A DNA stretch of 64,000 bases from assembly GCF_000002235.5 (NCBI RefSeq), contig NW_022145529.1, positions 124,001-188,000 on the forward strand, written 5' to 3'. Source of the stretch: Strongylocentrotus purpuratus (lineage: Eukaryota; Echinodermata; Echinoidea; Camarodonta; Strongylocentrotidae). Every line of letters begins with the position of its first letter. Positions within the stretch are counted from its first letter, which is position 1. Position numbers and translations under genes: made by a program. The notes under the pieces are model-generated. The model was not told where the DNA came from. It did no database searches and saw only the letters and a program-made list of their open reading frames with translations. Shown here piece by piece: positions 1 to 10,411 of the stretch.

Positions 1-385
1 CATGTATGAATAATCGCTCGCAAAAAAAGTCAATTACAGAACCTGTCTAAAAAAATGCCACTTTGTAGAAAATGAATGAAAAAGGTGGGTCAGAGTGACG
101 TGTGTCAGGTGGGTCAGAAAGAAGTACAGTGAATTGAAACATCCATTAGTAATATACGGGTACTCGTGGAAAACACTGCAATGAAGAAAGTGAAAATAAT
201 GAAGATACATGTTTTAATAGAATGTGCTATACAACACTCCTTGTCTTACTATCAATAATTGGATAAACATAAATGTAAACCCAACCATTGGAGAAGAAAA
301 CAAAAGACGTTGATACCAATTAAGTCAGTGTAAAATCGCCAGTCTCTGTCTACGAATTCGTAAAGGAAAACATCGTAAACTTTAC

Positions 386-500
386 CTGTTCGTTCCGGGA
401 TTTTGTGGACCATGATCCATTCTAGCGGTAGTGTGTCCTGTGGTCTGATTAGTGGAACTTGTCCCTGGCCTGCTTGTAGCATCATTTTGAGAGTTCAATC
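386..500 (-). CDS. internal exon of unrecognised S/T/Q/N-rich gene
   Basis: Predicted internal exon of 115 nt read on the minus strand. The acceptor is ...CTCTTCAAATACAG ahead of base 500, and the donor CAG|GTAAAG follows base 386 and is near consensus. Two bases complete a split Gly codon from the exon at 2736-2838; then 37 codons are open without a stop (begins LNSQNDATSRPG, ends HGPQNPGTN), leaving phase 2. The peptide is Ser/Thr/Gln/Asn-rich and looks like a disordered linker. The phase fits the preceding exon exactly. A second frame, starting at an ATG at 483-485, is also open across the exon and beyond (PQDTLPLEWIMVHKIPERTG), so a first exon in that frame is an alternative. I do not recognise the family. 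Confidence 0.45.
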
Positions 501-2735
501 CTGTATTTGAAGAGTTTAATTCCAAAATAAGCTAGATCTACCTCCGGTATTTCCGAGTAAATCGCCCTTCCTATTATACCACTTTCCCCTTAGTAGTGTA
601 TGTTCATCTTTGGATATTTGTTAGAGGGATTACCCTTAAGGCCTTGACCAATAATATATCGTTCTAACAAATCTAGCAAGTAAATCATATTTTACCTGAA
701 CTAAAACTTCCGTTACAAAAATGTAATTGTTGCTTCATGTAACAACACAATGTTCATGTGGGGGTCATTTCCTGAATCTAAAGATAAGTGTGGCCAAACT
801 TGATGTGTTAAATTTTAGATAAACATAACAACTTAAATGTTGATAAGAATCAATAATAACAATTCAGTGAAGATCTGACTTCAGAACAGAAGTTCTCAAT
901 TAATAAGAGTTGTAGCGACTGAAGGTATGACATTTAAAACTTTCAGTGACGACTGTTGCCAAAAAAAGTACCGAATTTAGAACAGAAGATTGAAATGCTC
1001 AAAGGAAATGTATAAAACAGCAGTACAATACAATACAACTTTTCCAGCTATTGTTACTATACTAGCATAATTGATGAGAAGGAAGCCAGTGTGTGTGTGT
1101 TTATTGTGCGCATGCATAATTATGTATATGATGCATAATTATGTTCATGAAATTTGTATTGATGTTGTTGTTGTTGTTGTTGTTGTGTTGTGTTGTTGTT
1201 GTTGTTGTTGTTTTGTTTTGTTTTTTGTTTGGGGGGGGGGGGGGGGGTATTGGAGGAATAAAACATGACTTTTATGAAAAATGCACCGGGGAAACAAAGT
1301 CAGAGCATGCATAGACCGAAAGCTTCAGTCTCTGATATCGACGGTTGTTCCGCTGAGATTGAATCTGGCTCCTCTGACCACCTCAATACATAGACTGAAG
1401 TACGTCCTATGAGGACTGAATGGAACAAATGGGTCGGTTCGATGAATGAGATTTCAACGAGTTGTTTACTCTTTACGTCTTCATATAGATTTGGCTGTAA
1501 TATTACGCTAATTGTTATTTAAGATAAAAAATAACACAGAAATATCTACTTTGACTTACGATAGCTTGCTCATTTAGATCCTAAATTAATGTCTAATCCG
1601 ACAAAGTCTCGTAGCCAACATGATTCGTTGTCAGCCATCTTGGTTTTAGTTGATGAATATTTATTTTTCTTTTCGAACGTCCAATAGCTACATACGAGTC
1701 AGCCCGGCTTGACCCAGTGATATATGAATATTCATGAACCCAATATTAAATGAGTGCTCTGATTGGTCATTCGTTATGTTTTGGTAGGTTTACCCGGAAA
1801 TATATTGGCCGGGTCATGTCATAGATAGCCAGTTAGAATGGATAAACGCACCGTTTCACGGTTCTGAGATACAAAATTGGATAACTCATATACACTGTAA
1901 GTCCGTCAATTTCGCATTTTGAAACAAGTAATAAAAAGTTGCATAACTGTAAATAGGAGAAAAATATACATATTTTTTTCTATCTGATTTATAAATTAGA
2001 AAATTAGATCTAAATATTGAAAATCGGGGAAGAAAGTTTCCGAGTAAAATGAGGTACAGAAATTGGCCAATCTACCCTCCCCCCCCCCCCCCCAGTGAAA
2101 GTCGTCTGGGATCCCGTCTGTATATGGTGAATGTCAACAAATGTCAGTTTTATTAAAGAAACGACCCAAATCAGACGGTTATTTCTGTCAAGTGCATGCC
2201 CTAGGACAGTGGTGTCTTTCTTTACTGCGTTCTGATTGTCCAATTGGATCTAGCTCCTTGTGGAAATAACATTATTTTGTACTAATTTGTTTTTTATATT
2301 TCAAGACGAAATTTCAGAATGTGATATGGTGCATCGTATTCCTTTGTAGGAAATAAGTATTTTAAAGCTTATCAGTACTAGTTTACAGGAGGGATTAGAC
2401 CGCCCTGCTAGGTCACTGGACAGGCGGTTATCTCATCAACTTAGCTCTCAGTTAACATAACAAAAATACGATCATGGGGGACCAATGGTCACCGATAAGG
2501 CATTGTTTAATATAGAAAGGGCGCAAGTATCTACAAGTAGTGCAGTGGGCCTTTCAGGTTAAAAAAAAATTAAAAAATTGAAGAAATATAGATTTAGCTC
2601 CTTTTGGAATCAAGCTCTTAGGTTGGTGTGCCACCGTTGTCTCTGGCAACCGACATCACGGTGAATGAGCCACCAGAAGATCTCCCTGACCTAGGTGGAT
2701 GTCCGGGTGACCTTTGTCCCTGACAGTTAACGTAC
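501..2735 (-). other. probable intron; simple repeats, no gene seen
   Basis: Lies between the two predicted minus-strand exons. It holds a (GTT)n stretch near 1162-1215 running into a G-run at about 1231-1247, and a C-run near 2081-2093. The open frames here are translations of these simple repeats. No RNA gene or transposon end was recognised. Confidence 0.4.
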
Positions 2736-2838
2736 CTCCTTCACTACTCCGCAGCTTGGGGGCAGATCCAGAGGCATGAGATCTTTCTTCATGAGGTCTA
2801 TCTTTCCCATGACGGCGGGACTTCTCCTTCTTCTTCCC
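2736..2838 (-). CDS. internal exon of unrecognised gene, basic Lys/Arg/His-rich segment
   Basis: Predicted 103-nt exon on the minus strand. The acceptor is very good (pyrimidine-rich, ending TTGAATTTCAG before base 2838) and the donor is GAG|GTACGT after base 2736. Read in phase 0 it gives 34 codons, opening with GKKKEKSRRHGKDRPHEERS and ending KLRSSEG, with one base left over (phase 1). This joins in frame to the exon at 386-500. The charged, His/Arg/Lys-rich sequence suggests a disordered or nuclear-localisation-like segment. That is a guess from composition; no domain is recognised. Confidence 0.5.
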
Positions 2839-3195
2839 CTGAAATTCAAAACAATCCAAAGGGGATACTGAAGATAATCGTAAAAGAAATATGTACGAAT
2901 ACCAAAACAGAATAACACTTCTTAAAATCTGCGTCAAGGTTAACCAGCTATTAACAACAAGACTTCCAAACCATACCCCACCATTCATGCATTTTCATTA
3001 AACATATATTATGTTAGAAATGTTAAATGATCACTAGTGTTAATGCTGTACAGCGGTCACCAGCTCTCCTATGAGCCCTTAATTCTACTTCAGATTTAAA
3101 TTTAAAAACGTGAACATTGGGCTGTTTGCATGCAGACCCTAAATATGTCAATATGGGCATCATTTAAAAAATAAAAAACGAAAAACCTCGCTTAC

Positions 3196-3348
3196 AACAT
3201 GTTGTTGTATGTTTGAGTGTTGCCTCTGTATATTGTTTGGAGGAATCCAGCTCAAATTCACCCCATTTTGTCCTTGTCCCTGAGCCGATGCACTGGGGCT
3301 TTCATTGGCAGGCCCATGATTAAACCCAAAGCAGCTCAGCACGAATAC
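3196..3348 (-). CDS. internal exon of unrecognised gene, Q/N/S-rich
   Basis: Predicted 153-nt exon (51 codons, phase 0 to 0) on the minus strand. The acceptor TTTCTCTCTATCTAG precedes base 3348 and the donor GTT|GTAAGC follows base 3196. The peptide starts VFVLSCFGFNHGPANESPSA and ends NIQRQHSNIQQHV, rich in Gln, Asn and Ser. It is the most upstream of three minus-strand exons (3196-3348, 2736-2838, 386-500) whose phases match in order. The intron to the next exon is 357 nt. Upstream exons are not visible up to the LINE remnant at 4 kb. Family unknown. Confidence 0.48.
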
Positions 3349-3984
3349 CTAGATAGAGAGAAATATAACGTTACCATAGAATAGTTTCTTCACTTATGCT
3401 TTCAGTTCATTGACGGTACTGATTGAAAGGTCAGCAGGTAAAACCGCAACTAAAATAGTATTATATGTATATATATATATGCTTGCCCTGTACAGTAAAA
3501 CAAAATCTATTTTCCGTTTCCTCTACAGAAAATATGTAATAATAAAAACATGTCATTCAATATACACCATATATATTATTATTGCAAACACATGCATGTA
3601 ACACATCCCCTACTTGATAACAAAAATTCCTTCATCAAAAACTAATAAAATGGGAGTTTTAAAAAAACAGTAGTGTTGCAAATTAGATCTTTATATTAAT
3701 TACATTTCAAAAATGTATAACTATCTTATTTTGTGTTGGATTTTACTCTCATCTTTTACTTTCACTTAGCTGTTTCTTTCAATGTTCTGCTTTTGTAAAA
3801 ACCCATCAGTATACACTTACCATTTAATCCTCATGTATGGGCACATTCAGTCGAATGTTTCATGTTCGAGTACAGTTTCCAAATTATTTTTGTGTTACAT
3901 AGTTTTTTAAGTAGGGGATTTCCACATTTTGAGCAGCCCTTTGTTCTTGTTTTTTCTAGTATTGCGCAATTATTATAAGCAATT
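3349..3984. other. no feature recognised
   Basis: AT-rich sequence upstream of the last recognised minus-strand exon. It has a short TA run at about 3467-3480. No convincing exon, repeat end or RNA gene was seen. Confidence 0.3.
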
Positions 3985-5148
3985 AATCTCAGCAAATTAT
4001 ATCAAATTATGATAATAAAGGGCGAAAGGATATCTGTCCAAATAAATGGTGCTCTCGAAATATCTGGATCTAAATTACTTGAAGTAGATAAGGCATCTTT
4101 TGTAGGACTACAAATTGATGAGCATCTCACATGGATTGAACATATACAAATGGTAATTCGAAATATTCGTTCAAAAGTCGGAATTTTGTTCAGAATAAGG
4201 TAATATGTCCCACAGAATATTTTAGTGCTATGAAATAAAGCCTTAATCCAGCCACATATTGTGTATGGAGTTGAAGTATGGGGAACCACATACGAAACCA
4301 AGTTGAATTTTTTTTTTCTTACCACTACAATGACGATGAGAATATATCCCCATTCGGAACCCCTGTTCAAAAAGATAAACAATTTAAATATTTACAACCT
4401 TCATTTCCTATCTTCCTCACTCCTTAATTAAATGCTGTCAGGTAATAGCGCACAAATATGGCTCAAGGGGCAAAGAACACGGACAATTATACTTGCATAA
4501 ATGCAACACCACGCATGGTCAAATTTCAATATCATTTATGGGCGTGAAAATATGGAATCGTATAACTTATGACTTAAGAGCAATAAGATCTAAAAATGCT
4601 TTTCGAAAGGGTTTAATGAAGCATCTAAAAACTTTGAGTTAAACATAAGTTATGACTTCTTAAAATGGCAAAAAAAGAAATCTCAGATTAGAGAATTTCT
4701 AGAAGATCATCTCAGTAAATAATGATGTATTTTTTAAAAAGGTTTTTGATGTTCTGATACGGATGTCGACATAAATTTGACTTGTATATATTAAGGAATA
4801 TTTCCAAAAGATTATTCTATTTACTTTCATTTTATAGTCTATATTACATTTATATAATTATATGTAATATATTAATAGTAAACAAATAGAAAAAAACATT
4901 TAATACCAGAGACAGGGAATCAGACTCGACTACCACTTGTGCTAACTTCTTGTACCCCATTTAACAGAAAAGTGTACACATAATCTTTTATTTCATTTAT
5001 ATAACATACTTTGTAAAACAATATTTATCCCATTCATGTTTAATGTTATTCATCTTAAATTGATATATTTTATGTAATAAAGCTTGATAAGTTATGTTTT
5101 ACTTGTTACTATTTTTGTTGTTAATAAAACTCAACTCAAACTCAAACT
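3985..5148 (+). mobile_element. degraded LINE 3' end (CR1/Jockey-like RT C-terminus and tail)
   Basis: A frame from about 4009 reads like the C-terminal part of a non-LTR reverse transcriptase: FVGLQIDEHLTWIEHI, followed by about 20 residues and RSKVGILFRIR, the usual 'LGVxIDExLxWxxHI ... K' pattern after the YADD block. In-frame stops and frameshifts follow. Further downstream, other frames give YGVEVWGT and KIWNRI, which also belong to this C-terminal region. The 3' tail at about 5110-5148 is an (AACTC)-type repeat (AATAAAACTCAACTCAAACT). Strongly 5'-truncated and old. A similar tail occurs near 56.55 kb. Confidence 0.7.
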
Positions 5149-7130
5149 GTCATGGAGAGCATTTCTTGACAAATGTCAGTGCAATATGTGAACATAAATT
5201 CCACTTCCTGAATTAGCTTATTATCTCATTTTAAAGTCCATCAGTGGACAAAACATGCAGCAGAAAAAGGACACCCCACCATATTCTCTCTCTTTCTCTT
5301 CCTGAAAACGATACCACGTATCAATGCATATGCGTTTATGTAAAAGGATGTGTACTACTTGTACATTGGATGTTGTCCAGTATTATTTAACATGTTGTGT
5401 TAATGCAGAAATTGTGAAAGACAAGTATATTTCTTTTGAATACATTTGTCAAACTCCATCTCACTCTCTCTTGTTTCACTTTCTCTTTCTCTCTCTCTCT
5501 ATCTCCCTCTCTCACTCTCTCTGATTTGTCAATTACAACAGATGCATTAATTACTCTTTTTATCAAAAGTTTGCATTATTAAACACATAACCCTTGTTTG
5601 GAGCCAGCACTGCGCTGACTCATATTCTCTAACATAGAGTTAACCTCATTCTGGCTATCAACAGATGACTCTTCCATTTTCCAAAGGTTAATCTTCATTA
5701 TTAGTATAGTCAACAATAAACTATTATTATGAACAATGATTTTCTGCACCATGTTTTACTTAACAATCCAATGGAAATATTAGGCATATGTTTAATGAAT
5801 TTGTTTGGGCATTGATTCATTTTGAAATTCAAGCGCCAAATCAAATAAATTTAACACCTCAGGAAATGATCATTCTTTGTCACAAGAATAATATACTAAT
5901 GAAATAATTGTACTAATAGTACTGATGGTAATAGAAATGACAATACTATGGTAATGATAATGATAATAATTATAATATTTATAATACAAGGAAGAAAAAG
6001 AAGAAAATGAATGACAACAACAATAATAAGTGAATGTTTAAAACGCACTCTAAAATCTCTAAATATGTTATGGAAGCAAAATAGAAAATAATCTACATAT
6101 ATTACCAAGGTATCATGGTCAGAAGTGAAGTTCTTTATTGTATTTCCTGCTTTTGTCTAGCGAAAATGTTTCCAAACCGTCTGAGTTCGTTTTTTTTCCA
6201 GCAACTGTTTCTTCAGCTCGGCAACAAATCTGAGAATGTTGTTATCACCAATAAGGGCCGATAAACTTTTTTCTTGTAAGAAGAGAAACAATGAATAATC
6301 ATAAATAGAATGTAATTTTCTGCAACAGGAGGAAAACGTTTGATATCAAATGGATTAAATATAACAAATTAGATGAATGTTGGTTTGATCAATATCCAGA
6401 CTATAAATGAAAAAAAGAATGTAACGTGTGCAAAAATCTTTAAAAACAAATTATCAACCCTAAGCTCGTACATAACTAAAATTGTCAATTCGTGTGTGTG
6501 TGTGTCGATAAAAATAAATAGAAAGCAAGATAAACATACATCTTCTCAGACATATAACTTTAAAAAAAACAAGGGCCACATTCATTTGAAAGTGTCATGT
6601 TTGATGAAATTAGTTTGTTTATTCAATTTTCTAACCTTTTTTTTCTACAAAACTTCTAAACTAATTTTTTATTAATCCCTAAAGGTTCAACAACATCTAT
6701 TAAACTACCAAATATGAAATTCAATATTCACGATCAACAAATCTACCAAGAACATACCCCCCAATTCAACATTACCCAAATCAATAACTCTATACCTTGT
6801 GGGTAACTTTTATCCAGGGATTTAAATAGATGAATACTAATGTTTGTCACTTTGTTCAAAGAAGCGTATAAAGTTTTAACGACTTGGCCAGAAATGTGAC
6901 ACCCCTCCCTTCTCCCGCTCTCTATGACAAATGTAGTTGTCGACAGTAACTAAACATTTGTATAGGCACTTGAAAAACTTAGACACTAAAAATGTTTATT
7001 CATTCATGTATTTCAATTATTGAGGCGGGGGTTGGGGTGGGGGTAATAGGGGGAGGCGAAATGTTGGCAAATTAAAATTATAACAACTGTTATTACCTTG
7101 TCAGCAATTTTTTGAAAACATTTCAGCTAG
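5149..7130. other. AT-rich spacer, CT microsatellite at 5455-5523
   Basis: No gene-like frame. A pyrimidine CT microsatellite lies near 5455-5523, an (AAT/AAC)-rich stretch at 5915-6030 and a short (TG)n at 6492-6505. The remaining open frames are short and AT-driven. Confidence 0.35.
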
Positions 7131-7136
7131 CTTGAC

Positions 7137-7222
7137 AGAATATTCTTCAGATAAATCGCCCCCCGCCTATCCCCGTTTTAAAATAGTATGGCAACGGCAC
7201 TAGGCACTGGGTTGACTTTATT
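7137..7222. repeat. left copy of about 85-bp direct repeat flanking a LINE remnant
   Basis: This segment, ending in GGCACTGGGTTGACTTT, recurs imperfectly at 8218-8308. Both copies share a C-rich centre, AAAATAGT, a GCAAC(G/C)GCACT block and the end block. They bracket the Tx1-like LINE remnant. They may be diverged long target duplications or two copies of another repeat. Confidence 0.5.
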
Positions 7223-7439
7223 TTTTTTATTTTTGTTGTTGTTGGTGTTGTAAAATAACCATTTCAGGTCTTCTTTATTTTGTTCTTCATAATAATATAA
7301 ACATATTCACATTCTTAGCATTTGCCTTCATTTCTGGAGGGATATACATGGTTTTCTAATATTTTCTTCTGTTGGTAAACGATAACTTAATAGTTAAATA
7401 AAAATATGCAGAAGCCTCTTTTTAGTTGTTTTCTTTTTT

Positions 7440-8140
7440 AATTATTTTCCAACAAATCTTTTGTAAATAGTAAAAATGTGCATAATTCAAAATATATCAA
7501 CATCTTTTTGCTTTCTTTGAATTAAAATTAATACCAAACAATAGATGACATGGTTTGTGATTAAAATTAGACATGAAATATTTCTTTATAGTCCTTTCAA
7601 CTTCATTCCAAAACATACTGACTTCGTTACAAAAAAAGAGCATACAATCACCTGTTTGATTACAATAATAACATTGATCATTGGCATTAACTTTCCATTT
7701 ACACAAATTATATGGTATTGCTAAAATATTATACATAAATTTGAAATTGAAATTAATTAGTAAGCTGTCTTTTATACGTTTTAACTTAAATAACCAAACA
7801 TCTGACCATACAGGTATATATTCAATTTCCGAAGTATTACGCTAAAATTCCTCCCCTCTAGATTTTTCGATTTTTGTTTAAATTAACTCATGATATATTC
7901 TTTTAACTGTCAACTGTCTAACTGAAATCATATCCTCAATCAATTTTATATCATTGTATACAAACGCTGTGGATCTAAATTTCATATAGGCCTACTCTCT
8001 ATGTTCTACATTCATATCTGCAAGTACTAACATATTCCCGAGTGATTGAATCGCTCTTCTAATACGTGCATATTGACTATACCACCTTCCATCCTTAAAT
8101 AATATTTACGCACTTAACTCATTAACTGGTAGAACACCTT
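7440..8140 (-). mobile_element. Tx1/L1-like LINE remnant, C-terminal zf-RVT region
   Basis: On the minus strand the frame 7497-7736 contains WKVNANDQCYYCNQTGDCML, then a Phe/Trp-rich segment FWNEVERTIKKYF. This matches the zinc-finger-like region at the C-terminus of L1/Tx1-type reverse transcriptases (C-x2-C with downstream His/Cys, then FW). Flanking sequence to about 8140 carries further broken minus-strand coding. Only the 3' part of an old element is left. The same domain is seen intact in the element at 27.3-31.9 kb. Confidence 0.6.
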
Positions 8141-8217
8141 TACCATCCATTAAATCCACAACAAATAAAATGTCAGAATGTATCCAATTTAAAAAAAAAG
8201 CATTTTCCTTTTATACG

Positions 8218-8308
8218 TTACATGTGTATTCGTCGGACAAATTGCCCCCACCTCCATTTCAAAATAGTTTCGCAACCGCACTGGGCACTGAGCACTGGGT
8301 TGACTTTC
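8218..8308. repeat. right copy of about 85-bp direct repeat
   Basis: Diverged copy of 7137-7222, with the block GCACTGGGTTGACTTT at its right end and a short internal duplication GGCACTGAGCACTGGG. See the left copy. Confidence 0.5.
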
Positions 8309-9950
8309 CATTGATTCATGGAAGGCCAAGCATTGACCCTTAAAGGTTTAGGCCAGTTATGGAAACGCCCCCTCTCAAAAAATGAAATGTAGCTCTTATT
8401 ACCAATCATGTGAAAGAATATGTTTTGACTAATACGTGATGATACAAAATTTAGCCCGGAAACTGCCTACTAATTGATATGTTTGGTAAATTATTATATC
8501 TTTCCGGACTGGATAGATATCGCGTAGTCCCATATACATCTTTCTGTGTACAGTACTTTTAACTTTACCAAGACTGGGCCAAATTTCTTATCATTGTGAT
8601 GATTACACGACCTTGCGGTACACACCAATACTTATATGCCAGATGATCAACCTTTTCTGATCGATTACACACCGTTTCTTTCACAATGCAATCGCATGAC
8701 CATGACTGTATTATTTACCTTTAAATATGACATTTTCTATAAAACTAGAAATATATAATGAGATAGTAATCCAATTTTTTTACATGTTTCTGCACTTCTA
8801 ATTTAAATCAGGGATTTACATTTTGTATTTGTAAGGGATGGCAAGACTTAAGTTTTGGCACTGCATAGATCGGTGGACTAAATATACACACTTTTGCAAG
8901 GTGGGCCTCAGACTTGGCTTTCTAGAATGCAAGAACAAAAATCGAATCGTTACCTTTCTGTAAACTGTGAAGAACTATCTGCAATCCATTTTGATACTGA
9001 TCTGACTGCAAACAAACAAGAGGACAAAAGAGAAATAGACAGAAAAAGATTATGACCCTAAAAAAAGCAATCCTTAGCAATTGTTGAATGTTGGTTTTCT
9101 TTTGTTTATTTTCAACCATTTATCATTGTTCTTTATTTTGCTTGCTTTTGTTTGCGTTAGCTCTTGTTTTTTTTTCATTCTTCATATCTTTTTCGGGTAG
9201 GGGGCAACATCCTTAGCAAAATAGGTGTCTGAATTTACTAATCGTGTATGCATACCAGTATTTATCAAAAAGAAAAGGAAATCTTTATCCTCTTGCTTTT
9301 TTTGCATTTTTAAATAATGTTCCTGGTTACTATTATTGTGATACAGCAATGTATCTAAATATTCCTTAAATACTTCAAATTTTACAAATTGCAAGTGTTG
9401 TGCATTATGATAAATAAATGGCATACGTCTAATCCGTACAGTTATACAGGCATTTCAAAGTAATCATTTACATTTTCAATCTAACCTTATGGTTGCAGTG
9501 ATGAAAAAATAAATAACAATTGGATCATGGTACTATCCTTAAAACAAAGTTAGTATACATCTCATTTGTTCTATTGAAAAATTACTAAAAAGTGGAAATG
9601 ACGTGATACATACTGATGACATTTAGGAATCTTCACAAAAAGGAACACCACTAATTTATCGAATGGCATTCTAATATCCGACAATATCCGTAATAAGACA
9701 GGCCCACAATAATTTGAACATCACTTGATTTGGACATGAGAGGATTTCAAACAAATATTGAATGCATGTGAACGAGTTTAGACACAATCTTTTAATAAGG
9801 GCACACCGTACTGTGTCATTTTATGATGTGGATTCTGAATGGCAAAATTACCGCTTTCTAAAATTAGAAAAAGGTAATGCAATTTCATGCTTTCAGAGGT
9901 GAAGTAATTAGTGAAGAGAACATACAAAGTATTTATAAGTACGTTTAGTT
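8309..9950. other. no gene recognised
   Basis: AT-rich. A minus-strand frame at 9182-9424 (80 codons, ends KDVAPYPKKI) has a protein-like composition but no recognisable motif, so it is left uncalled. No repeats with visible ends were seen. Confidence 0.3.
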
Positions 9951-9958
9951 CAAATAAA

Positions 9959-10008
9959 CGTCATTTTAAGACACTGCGCCAGTGCCTTAAAATGACGTCA
10001 CACATAGC
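9959..10008. repeat. left half of palindromic host repeat split by the CR1-like LINE
   Basis: A near-perfect hairpin (CGTCATTTTAAG, then CACTG and CAGTG, back to CTTAAAATGACG at 9959-9997) followed by TCACACATAGC. The sequence resumes at 15025 (AGTCCTCTATGTCGACGTGC). Joined, the halves match an uninterrupted copy at 59478-59560. Confidence 0.75.
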
Positions 10009-10411
10009 CCCTCTAGCCAACTTGAGATGGACGTGTTTTTCGCGAGCTCCCGAAAAATGCACTTTTCTGCAGCCAAATAATGGACTCAAGGAAACTTTTT
10101 ATACCAAACTGACGACGAAAGGACAGTGGTGAGATTTGTGTAATTTATTTTTCACAAATTTTTAGACTTTTAAAGATTTTGGCCATTTTATACTGTTATT
10201 TTGGTCAATTTTTTAAATATTTATTTTCTTGATTTTTGAACATTAAGCGCAATATAAACACTTTACGCAGAATTCATCTTGGATACAGCGCAAGTGAGCG
10301 CAAAGATACAACGCAAGTGTGCGCTAGTGAGTTATCTCAGTATATTACGCACTGATGTTAACGCAGTACTTTTCAGCAAACAGGTGAACAATTATTTTAA
10401 ATGACGTCACA

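Noticed and set aside
1071-1268. Small protein with a poly-Val/poly-Cys tract
   Set aside because: Translation of a (GTT)n and G-run microsatellite.
9182-9424. 80-codon minus-strand frame
   Set aside because: Protein-like composition but no motif, splice context or neighbour to support it.
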